Shown here piece by piece: positions 26,051 through 34,970 of a stretch of 64,000 nt of DNA. Position numbers and translations under genes: made by a program. Source of the stretch: Pseudoalteromonas luteoviolacea. GTDB taxonomy: Bacteria; Pseudomonadota; Gammaproteobacteria; Enterobacterales; Alteromonadaceae. Location: assembly GCF_000814765.1 (NCBI RefSeq), contig NZ_JWIC01000010.1, positions 258,001 to 322,000 on the forward strand, given 5' to 3'. The notes under the pieces were generated by a model. It worked only from the letters and a program-made list of their open reading frames with translations. It did not search any database and was not told where the DNA came from. Each line of letters starts with the position of its first letter. Position 1 is the first letter of the stretch.

Positions 26051-27922
26051 ATGATAAAAAACCGGCCAACGATCCGCGACCACAGCGCTGAAGCCAATTT
26101 GTTTGCGCGTCGCGCGTTTGTTGGCTTTGTTTTTGTCGTCATTCTCATTGGTGTACTGCTCAACAATATCTACACATTGCAAGTTGAGAAACACGAAACG
26201 TATCAAACTCGTTCAAATGATAATCGTATCAAAGTTATTCCGATTGCGCCCAATCGTGGACTGATTTATGACAGAAATGGGGTGCTACTAGCCGAGAATA
26301 GGCCAGTTTATAATCTTGAGGTGATCCCCGAGCAAGTGGATGATCTCGACAAGTCGCTTGAATTAATAAGTGAAATAATCAGCATCACTGATGCACAAAA
26401 AAATACCGTCAAAAAGAGCAATCGCCGTTCAAGGCGCTTCAAAAGCCAAGTGCTTAAAGCCCGACTGAATGAGCAAGAGGTTGCCATTTTCTCCGTCAAT
26501 CAACACCGATTCCCAGGATTCAGTGTGGAAGCAAGGCTTGCTAGGCATTACCCCTATGGAGACGCACTCACTCACGCTTTAGGGTACGTCTCTCGCCTCA
26601 ACAAAAAAGAGCTCAGTGAACTTGAATCTCAAGGACAGGCTAAAAATTATCGCGCCACACATGACTTTGGCAAATTGGGGATCGAAAAATTCTATGAACA
26701 ACGCTTACACGGTCAAGTGGGATCGCAACGTGTAGAGGTGAACAACCGCGGGCGGATCATTCGCTCACTCAGTATTGAGCACCCAAAACCTGGTGAAGAT
26801 TTGGTACTCACTTTAGATATTGGTTTACAAAAAATTGCACAAGAAGTACTCGAGGGAGTACGTGGTGCTATTGTCGTTATGGACCCGAAAGACGGCGGGA
26901 TATTAGCCCTTTATTCAAACCCCAGCTACGACCCTAATTTGTTTGTACATGGGATCAGTAGTAAAGATTATCGAGCATTACTTAACCCCGATAGGCCATT
27001 AATAAACCGCGCAACTCAGGGGCGATATGCACCAGCATCAACGGTTAAGCCTCACCTTGCAATTTTGGCTTTAGAAGAAGGGATTGTTAAAGAAGACACT
27101 AAAATATGGGATCCCGGTTTTTTTCAAATTCCAAATGTCGAACACAGGTGGCGTGACTGGCTCCGGTGGGGACACGGACACGTAGATGTGTATGAAGCGA
27201 TAGAGCAATCTTGTGACACCTATTTTTACGAAACCGCTTACAAACTCGGGATCACAAAAATTAGTAACTTTATGAGCCAATTCGGTTTTGGTGATCTTTC
27301 AGGCATTGATATCCATGAAGAAACACCAGCAATCATGCCCACAACCGAGTGGAAGAGACAGCGATTTAAAGAATCGTGGTGGCCTGGAGACACGATTTCA
27401 GTAGGCATTGGCCAAGGTTATTGGACAGCGACGCCAATGCAAATTACTAATGCAGTTTCTATTTTAGTCAATAAAGGAATACATCGTCCTCCCCACCTTG
27501 TGCAAGTCGCAAAGCAAGACAATGATGTAGAACAAATGTACACCGAAGAAAAACCACCTGTGGTGTTAAAGAACCCACATCATTGGAAAATCGCTTTAGA
27601 TGCCATGCATAACACGGTAAAAAAAGCCCGAGGTACTGCACATAAGGCATTTTTAGGTGCCAATTACGACCCCGCAGGAAAAACAGGCACAGCCCAAATT
27701 GTAAGTATTGCTCAAGGCGAGGAATACGATGCTGAGAGTCTCAAAGAAAAACATCGAGATAATGGGATTTATGTCGGATTTGCACCTTACAACGACCCCC
27801 GCATCGTGGTGACCGTTATTGTAGAAAACCAAGGTGGTGGGTCAACCATTGCCGCACCAATTGCAAGAAAGCTGATGGACTATTATTTCGAAACTTACCC
27901 AAGCCATACGGAGGGTAAATGA
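26051..27922 (+). CDS. mrdA: Penicillin-binding protein 2 (elongasome transpeptidase)
   Basis: PBP2 cross-links peptidoglycan during cell elongation in complex with RodA. The 623-residue protein has an N-terminal anchor (about 20-42), the PBP dimerisation region with NRGLIYDRNG, and a transpeptidase domain with the SxxK motif S330-T-V-K333, an SCD (SxN position) motif, and KTGTAQ near residue 545. The stop overlaps mrdB in ATGA, consistent with stoichiometric production of the pair. Confidence 0.98.
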   Translation: MIKNRPTIRDHSAEANLFARRAFVGFVFVVILIGVLLNNIYTLQVEKHETYQTRSNDNRIKVIPIAPNRGLIYDRNGVLLAENRPVYNLEVIPEQVDDLDKSLELISEIISITDAQKNTVKKSNRRSRRFKSQVLKARLNEQEVAIFSVNQHRFPGFSVEARLARHYPYGDALTHALGYVSRLNKKELSELESQGQAKNYRATHDFGKLGIEKFYEQRLHGQVGSQRVEVNNRGRIIRSLSIEHPKPGEDLVLTLDIGLQKIAQEVLEGVRGAIVVMDPKDGGILALYSNPSYDPNLFVHGISSKDYRALLNPDRPLINRATQGRYAPASTVKPHLAILALEEGIVKEDTKIWDPGFFQIPNVEHRWRDWLRWGHGHVDVYEAIEQSCDTYFYETAYKLGITKISNFMSQFGFGDLSGIDIHEETPAIMPTTEWKRQRFKESWWPGDTISVGIGQGYWTATPMQITNAVSILVNKGIHRPPHLVQVAKQDNDVEQMYTEEKPPVVLKNPHHWKIALDAMHNTVKKARGTAHKAFLGANYDPAGKTGTAQIVSIAQGEEYDAESLKEKHRDNGIYVGFAPYNDPRIVVTVIVENQGGGSTIAAPIARKLMDYYFETYPSHTEGK

Positions 27923-29025
27923 ATCAATTAAGACAGCGCCGCTCTTTTTGGCAGCGTATTCATATCGACTTTCCTCTATTTGCCGCCTTGTTGATCATGA
28001 TGGCAGGCAGTTTGGCTGTAGTTTACAGCGCAAGCGGCCAAAATATGGATATGATGGCTCGCCATGCAACACGTATGTTTGGTGCTGTAATTGCACTGGT
28101 TGTCATGGCTCAAATTTCGCCTAACACACTAAAAAGACTTGTTTTTCCGTTATATACGGTTGGTCTAATCATGCTGATTTGCGTATTCTTTTTTGGCATC
28201 ACCATCAATGGGGCTAAGCGTTGGTTAGATATTGGAATTACTCGATTTCAGCCCTCTGAAATCATGAAGTTAGGCGTGCCTATGATGGTTGCTTGGTATA
28301 TAGGACGCCAACAATTACCGCCAAAAATACTGCATATCATTATTGGATTTGCAATTGTCCTTGTGCCAACAATCTTAATCCAAAAACAACCAGACCTAGG
28401 TACTTCTTTGCTCATTGCAAGCTCCGGGATATTTGTCTTATTTTTGTCTGGACTCAGCTGGCGGCTAATTGGCACCAGTGTGCTGCTTGCGATCCCTGGC
28501 GCTTTTGCCATGTGGCATTTTGTTATGCACGAGTACCAAAAGCAACGGGTATTAACCTTGCTGGATCCAGAAAGCGATCCGCTTGGCGCAGGATACCATA
28601 TTATCCAATCGAAAATTGCCATTGGCTCTGGTGGCATAGAAGGCAAAGGCTGGTTGCATGGTACCCAGTCTCAACTTGAGTTTTTACCTGAGCGCCACAC
28701 TGATTTCATTTTCTCTGTCCTCAGCGAAGAGTTTGGCCTGCTTGGCGTCGTCATGCTATTGAGTGTTTATCTATTCATTATAGGCCGAGGCCTTTACATC
28801 GCCGTCAAGGCACAAGAAGCATTTAGCAAACTACTTGCAGGTGCCTTAACACTCACATTTTTCGTCTATATTTTTGTCAACATAGGTATGGTCTCAGGGT
28901 TGTTACCTGTCGTTGGCGTTCCATTGCCTTTGATTAGCTATGGCGGTACATCGATGGTTACACTGATGGCCGGTTTCGGTATCATTATGGCAATAGCAAC
29001 AGATAAAAAAATGCTACTAAAATAA
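27919..29025 (+). CDS. mrdB: Rod-shape SEDS glycosyltransferase RodA
   Basis: RodA polymerises glycan strands from lipid II and works with PBP2. The 368-residue polytopic protein shows about ten membrane segments and the SEDS motifs: RFQPSEIMKLG, QKQPDLGTSLL, FLPERHTDFIFSVLSEEFG and the late LPVVGVPLPLISYGGTS. It overlaps mrdA by four bases and precedes rlpA by three. Confidence 0.98.
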   Translation: MNQLRQRRSFWQRIHIDFPLFAALLIMMAGSLAVVYSASGQNMDMMARHATRMFGAVIALVVMAQISPNTLKRLVFPLYTVGLIMLICVFFFGITINGAKRWLDIGITRFQPSEIMKLGVPMMVAWYIGRQQLPPKILHIIIGFAIVLVPTILIQKQPDLGTSLLIASSGIFVLFLSGLSWRLIGTSVLLAIPGAFAMWHFVMHEYQKQRVLTLLDPESDPLGAGYHIIQSKIAIGSGGIEGKGWLHGTQSQLEFLPERHTDFIFSVLSEEFGLLGVVMLLSVYLFIIGRGLYIAVKAQEAFSKLLAGALTLTFFVYIFVNIGMVSGLLPVVGVPLPLISYGGTSMVTLMAGFGIIMAIATDKKMLLK

Positions 29026-29028
29026 TTT

Positions 29029-29784
29029 ATGAACAAAACTCTACTGCTCCCGTTAAGCGCCATTTTATTATTAAGTGCCTGTAGTGGTCGATATCATACA
29101 AGCCAAGATAAAGCACCATTACGCGCACCAACGCAACTTGAAATGCAAGATGCCAAAGTGACCAATGAACCAAAAAGTGTCAGTGCAGGCCGCCCTTACA
29201 CAGTATTAGGAAAAAGTTATACGCCTATGTCTGATGAAAAAGGTTTTACGCAAACAGGCACCGCGTCTTGGTATGGGCGAAAATTTCATGGCTACTACAC
29301 CTCAAATGGTGAAACCTTCAACATGTTTGATATGACCGCAGCGCACAAAACACTGCCACTGCCGAGTTTTGTCAAGGTGACTAACTTAGCAAATAATGTG
29401 AGCGCAATTGTCCGAGTTAACGACCGAGGTCCTTTTCATGATGATAGAATAATCGACCTTTCATACGCAGCCGCCTATAAACTCGGGTATCACTTACAAG
29501 GTACAGCTGAGGTTAAGATAGAAGCGATTACCATTGACCGTAAAAGCCCACGATTAACTTATGTCCAAGTAGCGGCTGGCAGCAACATGGAGAATGTGCA
29601 AGCACTGGCAACACAGCTTTCGAATAAGTTTGAATTAGGTACTCCTATCGCGTTTGAAGATAATCTCTACAAATTGCGACTTGGACCGATTTTGGATGAC
29701 CAGACAGCACAAAAAGTGCTACAAACCTTACAAGAAGGTGAATTTAACAAAGCTTTCTTGCTTTATAGCGAATATGAACTTTAA
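29029..29784 (+). CDS. rlpA: Septal-ring lytic transglycosylase lipoprotein RlpA
   Basis: RlpA is an outer-membrane lipoprotein; Pseudomonas RlpA cuts denuded glycan strands at the septum. The lipobox LSAC has C18 as its acylated residue. A double-psi beta-barrel domain (about 82-170) contains GTASWYGRKFHG and VRVNDRGPF with the catalytic-type aspartate, and a C-terminal SPOR domain (about 175-251) binds denuded peptidoglycan. It is directly downstream of mrdA-mrdB; 144 bases then separate it from dacA. Confidence 0.95.
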   Translation: MNKTLLLPLSAILLLSACSGRYHTSQDKAPLRAPTQLEMQDAKVTNEPKSVSAGRPYTVLGKSYTPMSDEKGFTQTGTASWYGRKFHGYYTSNGETFNMFDMTAAHKTLPLPSFVKVTNLANNVSAIVRVNDRGPFHDDRIIDLSYAAAYKLGYHLQGTAEVKIEAITIDRKSPRLTYVQVAAGSNMENVQALATQLSNKFELGTPIAFEDNLYKLRLGPILDDQTAQKVLQTLQEGEFNKAFLLYSEYEL

Positions 29785-29928
29785 AATATTCAAAATCTGA
29801 ATTACGTAATTTTTGTTCCGCGACTTAACACCAGCATGTAAGTATACTGCTCGGTATGTAGGACAAAAATAAAACCAATTGGGCGCTGCAAAAACAAGCC
29901 ATCGCCCAAACTAAATTGAAAAGCGAGC

Positions 29929-31095
29929 ATGATGACAGTATTTAAACCAAAAGTAGTTAAAAAAATCCTTGGTGTCGTGTGTTCTTTGTCATTATTTTCG
30001 GCAAGCGCACAGATCATTCCTTCTCCACCACAAATGAGTGCAAAAGGCTACTTCCTAGTTGACTTCACAACAGGTAAAGTCATCGCTGAAGGTGAGGCTG
30101 ATACCAAACTCTTGCCTGCGAGTTTGACAAAAATGATGACCAGCTACGTTATTGGTACAGAGATTTTGGCAGGTAATATCGCACCTACTGATATGGTCAC
30201 CATTAGTGAGAATGCTTGGGCAAAAAACTTTCCTGAATCATCAAAGATGTTCATCGAAGTTGGTAAAAAAGTCAGTGTTGATGACTTAAACCACGGTATT
30301 ATCATTCAATCTGGTAATGATGCATGTGTTGCCATGGCTGAGCATATCGCTGGCAGCGAGAGTGCATTCGCTGACTTAATGAATGCACATGCTGAAAAAC
30401 TAGGTATGACCAACAGCTTCTTTATCAATAGCCATGGCTTGGATGCCCCTGAACAATTCACCACCCCAAGAGACATGGCAACTTTAGGTGCAGCGCTTAT
30501 TCGTGACGTGCCGGAAGAGTACGCACTGTACAAACAAAAGTCATTTACCTTTAATGGCATCAAACAGTACAACCGTAACTCGCTGTTATGGGATGCTAGC
30601 CTTGATGTCGACGGTATTAAAACTGGCCATACTGCGGAAGCTGGCTACAGCTTAGTGACATCTGCCACCAAAGGTGATATGAGATTGATCGCGGTTGTGA
30701 TGGGTACTGAAAGCGAACGTGCGAGAAAAGTCGAAAGTAAAAAACTATTAAACTATGGTTTTAGATTCTTCGAAACAATCACACCTTACAAAGCGGGTGA
30801 CAGCTTCGCTGATCAGCGTATCTGGATGGGTAATAAAGAAACGGTTTCTTTAGGTATTACACAAGATACACCTATTACGATCCCACGTGGTCAACGCAAA
30901 AATTTAAAAGCCCACTTCGAGCTAGATCAAACACTAACAGCCCCTCTTGCTAAAGGCAGTACAGTGGGCACGTTATTCTTACAATTAGATGGTGAGGATA
31001 TTGCGCAGTACCCATTGGTTACACTTGAAGAAATTGAAGAAGGTAGTTTCTTTAGTCGCATATACGACTACTTACGTTTACAGATCATGCAATAA
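29929..31095 (+). CDS. dacA: D-alanyl-D-alanine carboxypeptidase (PBP5/6 type)
   Basis: DacA trims the terminal D-Ala of peptidoglycan pentapeptides. The 388-residue protein has a signal peptide (to about residue 27), an S11 domain with the SxxK motif at S65-K68, SGN at 128-130 and KTG at 231-233, a C-terminal PBP5 beta domain and an amphipathic C-terminal helix for membrane attachment. Two adjacent ATG codons (29929 and 29932) could serve as the start. It ends at a strong terminator. Confidence 0.97.
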   Translation: MMTVFKPKVVKKILGVVCSLSLFSASAQIIPSPPQMSAKGYFLVDFTTGKVIAEGEADTKLLPASLTKMMTSYVIGTEILAGNIAPTDMVTISENAWAKNFPESSKMFIEVGKKVSVDDLNHGIIIQSGNDACVAMAEHIAGSESAFADLMNAHAEKLGMTNSFFINSHGLDAPEQFTTPRDMATLGAALIRDVPEEYALYKQKSFTFNGIKQYNRNSLLWDASLDVDGIKTGHTAEAGYSLVTSATKGDMRLIAVVMGTESERARKVESKKLLNYGFRFFETITPYKAGDSFADQRIWMGNKETVSLGITQDTPITIPRGQRKNLKAHFELDQTLTAPLAKGSTVGTLFLQLDGEDIAQYPLVTLEEIEEGSFFSRIYDYLRLQIMQ

Positions 31096-31125
31096 CCCTG
31101 TATTGAGTATGTATATAAAGCAACG

Positions 31126-31152
31126 ACGCCTCAATTAGAGGCGTTTTTTTTT
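31126..31152 (+). terminator. Intrinsic terminator after dacA
   Basis: The seven-base stem ACGCCTC (31126-31132) / GAGGCGT (31138-31144) has a five-base loop and a run of T to 31152. Confidence 0.88.
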
Positions 31153-31257
31153 GCCATAAAAATGATAGAATGCCGCCATTATTGAGGTAATGATGCCTAA
31201 GTGAAAACAATTCACATTACATAATCATTGCTTAGTATCTGTAGTGAGGAAACCGTC

Positions 31258-31536
31258 GTGGTAACACCTGTAAAAAACACTAAGTTTGATGAGTACTTAG
31301 AATTTCCCTGCCCATTCACTTTTAAGGTCATGGGCTTGGCAAACGTTGATCTGACAGATCAGATTCTTACCAAAATGCAAGCAATTGCGCCTGGCGATTA
31401 CGCGCCAAAGGTCAAGCCAAGTAGCAAAGGCACATACGAGTCTGTAACTTTAGTTGCAACCGTGACTTCAAAAGAGCACATTGAGCAGATATACACTGAA
31501 CTGGGTAGTATCGAAGCTGTTCGTTACGTACTGTAG
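31258..31536 (+). CDS. ybeD: YbeD/DUF493 family protein
   Basis: YbeD is a small ACT-like fold protein conserved beside lipB; its function is not settled. The open frame begins at 31228, but the GTG at 31258 is preceded by GAGGAAA at good distance and gives 92 residues, close to the E. coli length. The sequence shows LEFPCPFTFKVMG, APGDYAPKVKPSSKG and the LGSIEAVRYVL end typical of the family. It follows a terminator and lies 12 bases before lipB. Confidence 0.9.
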   Translation: MVTPVKNTKFDEYLEFPCPFTFKVMGLANVDLTDQILTKMQAIAPGDYAPKVKPSSKGTYESVTLVATVTSKEHIEQIYTELGSIEAVRYVL

Positions 31537-31548
31537 TGAAGGAAGTCC

Positions 31549-32202
31549 ATGAGCAACCATAGCATCATCATTCGCCACCTTGGGCGGCAAAGTTACGAGC
31601 CTATTTGGCAGAAAATGCAACACTTTACTGATCAGCGTGATGATTCAGCAGCTGATGAGATCTGGTTAGTTGAGCACAATCCTGTCTTTACTCAAGGTCA
31701 AGCCGGCAAAGCCGAACACGTACTTGCACCAGGTGATATTCCTGTCGTCAAAGTCGATAGAGGCGGCCAAGTAACTTACCACGGCCCTGGCCAGCAAATG
31801 ATGTATGTCCTGTTTAACCTACGTCGTTTAAAGATTGGCGTACGAGAACTGGTTACTTGGCTTGAAGAGACCATTATTGAAACTTTGCAAGAATACAACA
31901 TCAATGCCTATGCTAAAGCTGATGCGCCAGGTGTTTATGTTAACAATTGCAAAGTTGCTTCTTTAGGCTTAAGAGTGAGACGAGGCTGCTCATTTCACGG
32001 ACTTGCACTCAATGTCAATATGGACCTCAGTCCATTTTTGCGTATTAACCCATGCGGCTATGCTGGCATGGAGATGGTACAAACTAGCGATTTAAATGGG
32101 CCTGATACGCTTGAAGAAGCGGGTAATGGGCTCATTAAGCATATGCTTAAGCGTATTAATGCTGAGCATGTTGTTCACACTGAAGGGTTTGAGAACGAAT
32201 GA
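31549..32202 (+). CDS. lipB: Octanoyltransferase LipB
   Basis: LipB transfers octanoyl groups from acyl-carrier protein to lipoyl domains. The 217-residue protein has the conserved RGGQVTYHGPGQ motif and the catalytic Lys-Cys pair regions KVASLGLRVRRG and INPCGYAGMEM. It overlaps lipA by four bases (ATGA), matching the lipB-lipA pathway order. Confidence 0.97.
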   Translation: MSNHSIIIRHLGRQSYEPIWQKMQHFTDQRDDSAADEIWLVEHNPVFTQGQAGKAEHVLAPGDIPVVKVDRGGQVTYHGPGQQMMYVLFNLRRLKIGVRELVTWLEETIIETLQEYNINAYAKADAPGVYVNNCKVASLGLRVRRGCSFHGLALNVNMDLSPFLRINPCGYAGMEMVQTSDLNGPDTLEEAGNGLIKHMLKRINAEHVVHTEGFENE

Positions 32203-33164
32203 GTAAACCAGTCAAAATGGAGCCGGGTGTAAAACTACGCGATGCCGAGAAAATGGCATTAATTCCGGTCAAAGTACTACCAACTGAACGAGAGCAAATG
32301 CTCCGTAAGCCTGAGTGGTTAAAGATCCGCTTGCCAAAATCAAGTGAGCGAATTGAAGGCATTAAAAGTGCAATGCGTAAGCATGGCTTACATTCAGTTT
32401 GTGAAGAAGCATCTTGTCCAAACTTATCTGAATGTTTTAACCATGGCACCGCGACATTCATGATTTTAGGCGCTATTTGTACTCGTCGTTGCCCATTCTG
32501 TGATGTTGCACACGGTCGTCCGTTAAAACCTGACGCAGCTGAACCGGAAAAGCTTGCACTAACCATCAAAGATATGAAACTGAAGTACGTGGTTATCACA
32601 TCGGTAGACCGAGATGACTTGCGTGATGGTGGTGCTCAGCACTTCGCTGATTGTATCAGAGAGATCCGTAAACATAACCCAGGGATCACCATTGAGATTC
32701 TAGTACCTGACTTCCGTGGCCGTATGGACAGAGCACTTGAAATCCTAACGGAAACACCGCCAGATGTGTTCAACCACAACTTAGAAACTGCGCCTAGGCT
32801 TTACAAACTGGCGCGTCCAGGTGCAGATTATAAATGGTCTCTTGAGTTATTGCGTCGCTTCAAAGAAGCTCATCCAGAAGTTAAGACCAAATCTGGTTTA
32901 ATGGTAGGGTTAGGTGAAGAGATACCTGAAATCGAAGAAGTATTAAGAGATCTTCGTGAGCATAACGTAGACATGTTGACTGTTGGTCAGTACTTAGCAC
33001 CATCTAAGCATCACCTGCCTGTTAAACGCTATGTGCCACCAGCAGAGTTTGATGCCCTTAAAGAGTATGCCGATGAAATTGGCTTCTCACACGCGGCATG
33101 CGGTCCGTTTGTACGTTCAAGTTACCACGCAGACCAGCAAGCGGCAGGTAAAGAAGTAAAATAA
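32199..33164 (+). CDS. lipA: Lipoyl synthase LipA
   Basis: LipA is a radical-SAM enzyme that inserts sulfur at C6 and C8 of protein-bound octanoate. The 321-residue protein contains the auxiliary cluster motif (CEEASCPNLSEC), the radical-SAM motif CTRRCPFC, and the conserved C-terminal RSSYHAD, whose serine contacts the auxiliary cluster. Translationally coupled to lipB; followed by a strong terminator. Confidence 0.98.
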   Translation: MSKPVKMEPGVKLRDAEKMALIPVKVLPTEREQMLRKPEWLKIRLPKSSERIEGIKSAMRKHGLHSVCEEASCPNLSECFNHGTATFMILGAICTRRCPFCDVAHGRPLKPDAAEPEKLALTIKDMKLKYVVITSVDRDDLRDGGAQHFADCIREIRKHNPGITIEILVPDFRGRMDRALEILTETPPDVFNHNLETAPRLYKLARPGADYKWSLELLRRFKEAHPEVKTKSGLMVGLGEEIPEIEEVLRDLREHNVDMLTVGQYLAPSKHHLPVKRYVPPAEFDALKEYADEIGFSHAACGPFVRSSYHADQQAAGKEVK

Positions 33165-33180
33165 CTTTACGTCAAGCATA

Positions 33181-33211
33181 AAAAAGCAAGCTCCTGAGCT
33201 TGCTTTTTTTG
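33181..33211. terminator. Terminator after lipA
   Basis: The stem AAGCAAGCT (33184-33192) / AGCTTGCTT (33197-33205) is flanked by A- and T-runs, so it can act for lipA and for the convergent gene ending at 33223. Confidence 0.87.
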
Positions 33212-33222
33212 TGGCTATTCTT

Positions 33223-34005
33223 CTATTTTACAATTACTTGGTCTTCCCAAAGATGGATCTTATTTGGATTAGTCAGATTAAACACTTTAACAACCATGGT
33301 TTTGCCCGCTGCATTCTCACATTCAATGATTTGATACAAAACTTGATGTGCAGGGTTGGTTATAACTTCATTTTTAACAAACACATCAGAATGAAATGGC
33401 CCTTTGCGATCTTCGCCATGAAATAAGCCTAATGACACTCCACGATTTGCGACCGTTGTACAATAAGATTGCGTATTTTGATTATTGACCTTCAAAAGGC
33501 TATTAATGCGATATGCCGAATGATATCCATACGAATAAGGGATATAAATAAACTTCCCCTCAGGTGCCAAAGTTACTTGCCAATCCACAATCGGCGCGCC
33601 TGGCACATTAACCAGAACGTTGTAGTCATCGCCAAGTGCATCGATGCAACTAATGTGCACCGTCTTGGAGTCTTGTAGTACGTTTTCGTCGTGTAGATCT
33701 GCTTCTAACGTTAAGTTCGTTATGCTATGCGTATCCACAGACACACTTAAGTTTGCAAGATTGGTGTGCGTCTCGTTGGAATAGACGTTGGCATGATTAC
33801 AGACACTCAGCTCATCTCTGAGTTGAACATTGAGCGTTAATTTATGTGCATGTTCACTGGTGATCATAGCGCTGCTCACAGGGCCCATATCGTAGTGTGT
33901 GACCCGATCAAAACCATCTTCATCTGCAATATTTTGCGCAACTGCAAATACATTTAAGCTCGTCAACACAGAGCCCAGTGCGATCGAAAGTTTAGACATA
34001 GACAT
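33223..34005 (-). CDS. Secreted protein of unknown function
   Basis: Not recognised. The 260-residue product begins with a signal peptide (about 1-23, ending AVA-Q). The mature part is beta-rich and polar, without repeats, and has four cysteines (C69, C120, C182, C229) that could form two disulfides. No catalytic motif was found. Its codon use does not look foreign by eye. It is convergent with lipA and lies downstream of the small XRE regulator on the same strand, separated by 358 bases, so it probably has its own promoter. Confidence 0.75.
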   Translation of the reverse strand: MSMSKLSIALGSVLTSLNVFAVAQNIADEDGFDRVTHYDMGPVSSAMITSEHAHKLTLNVQLRDELSVCNHANVYSNETHTNLANLSVSVDTHSITNLTLEADLHDENVLQDSKTVHISCIDALGDDYNVLVNVPGAPIVDWQVTLAPEGKFIYIPYSYGYHSAYRINSLLKVNNQNTQSYCTTVANRGVSLGLFHGEDRKGPFHSDVFVKNEVITNPAHQVLYQIIECENAAGKTMVVKVFNLTNPNKIHLWEDQVIVK

Positions 34006-34363
34006 GACAATTTCCTTTTCATTGAGAGAAACCTGTATAGTCTGTACTGCATAATCAGCTATCTGCTGAGATAACCCTAGCAGCCGTTTTCACCATCAAC
34101 AAAATCCTCACCCGCCGAAGAAAAAACAGCAAATTTCGAGAATTTATTCAATATATTTATGAACTTAAACTTCAGCTAAACTTTCCCATTAGATACCACT
34201 TTGATTTAAATAACACTTCCTCATGACACAATAGCATTCCTATTTAATTCACTATAATTCATTACCAATTTTTGTATCGCACGAGTACTTATTAAGTTAC
34301 GCACTTTATCAAAGTGCGTAATAAGCTAAACAGTTACTGATGTGACTCACCTTGCGTTATATT
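34006..34363. other. Intergenic region with perfect hairpin
   Basis: This AT-rich 358-base gap should contain the promoter of the secreted protein. Its most striking element is the 25-base perfect inverted repeat at 34297-34321. No gene was seen. Confidence 0.55.
34297..34321. repeat. Perfect inverted repeat TTACGCACTTT / AAAGTGCGTAA
   Basis: Two 11-base arms (34297-34307 and 34311-34321) are separated by three bases. There is no T-run on either side, so a terminator is unlikely. The left arm and its flank (AAGTTACGCACT) recur exactly at 34845-34856 in front of the S24 regulator, which suggests an operator. Confidence 0.6.
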
Positions 34364-34702
34364 TTACGCAATCACATCTGGGTCATTTCTCACGCCTTCG
34401 ATAACCTGAGTAATATCCATCAAGTAGACATCCTCAATTAACGAAATAACATCATTCCATCTCGGATTATATTCATTATTTTCCCAGCGTCTCAGCGTTC
34501 TCTCTTCAATCCCATAACAAGCGGCTGATTCAGCTTGCGTATAACCTCTGCACTTTCTTGCATACTTGAGTAATTGTGCGCCCTTTGGCGTACGAACAAG
34601 TTTAGATGGTTGGGGAGTAACATCATCACTTCGATGCGCAGACACCAAGTGCTGAGATAATCTAGTTTTCATTTGAGTGTTGAATGTTAGGTGTTTGGCC
34701 AT
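34364..34702 (-). CDS. XRE-family helix-turn-helix regulator
   Basis: The 112-residue protein has a disordered, basic N-terminal 40 residues and a helix-turn-helix of the XRE/Cro class at about 43-95, including GYTQAESAACYG and the recognition-helix region EERTLRRWE. A short C-terminal extension follows. A TTG at 34729 is in frame, but ATG 34702 has AAGGAAAG upstream at good spacing. It is divergent from an XRE-S24 regulator, like a Cro/cI pair, although no phage structural genes are nearby. Confidence 0.8.
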   Translation of the reverse strand: MAKHLTFNTQMKTRLSQHLVSAHRSDDVTPQPSKLVRTPKGAQLLKYARKCRGYTQAESAACYGIEERTLRRWENNEYNPRWNDVISLIEDVYLMDITQVIEGVRNDPDVIA

Positions 34703-34721
34703 GTTCACTTTCCTTATTTTT

Positions 34722-34728
34722 TTACGCA
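34722..34728. promoter_or_regulatory. TTACGCA site in the leader of the small XRE gene
   Basis: One of seven exact copies of TTACGCA/TGCGTAA between 34297 and 34886. It lies 20 bases upstream of the start codon of the small XRE gene. Confidence 0.4.
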
Positions 34729-34814
34729 AGTGAGTACGTTTGCACCCCGAGGTGCCCTACTAACTGTTATAACTTACCGTAATTAATGCATACTGAACCA
34801 TAAACAAGCTCGAA

Positions 34815-34886
34815 TGCGTAATTTTTTATAAAGTATAGTTTAAAAAGTTACGCACTACAACCATTAATTAATTTAACTCTGCGTAA
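34815..34886. promoter_or_regulatory. Three evenly spaced TGCGTAA/TTACGCA sites upstream of the S24 regulator
   Basis: Exact heptamers at 34815-34821 (TGCGTAA), 34848-34854 (TTACGCA) and 34880-34886 (TGCGTAA) alternate in orientation, with centres 33 and 32 bases apart, about three helical turns. A TATATT -10-like element follows at 34903-34908. The layout is that of a cooperative repressor operator. Confidence 0.5.
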
Positions 34887-34970
34887 AAAATTGCATTGAG
34901 TTTATATTTAAAGCTCCTTATAATGACGAGCATGACGCTTAATAAATGTGATACAGGAAATAAACCCATT

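Noticed and set aside
34352..34371. TTGCGT...ACGCAA inverted repeat at the 3' end of the small XRE gene
   Set aside because: It overlaps the stop codon and one arm deviates from the heptamer; only the exact TTACGCA copy was counted.
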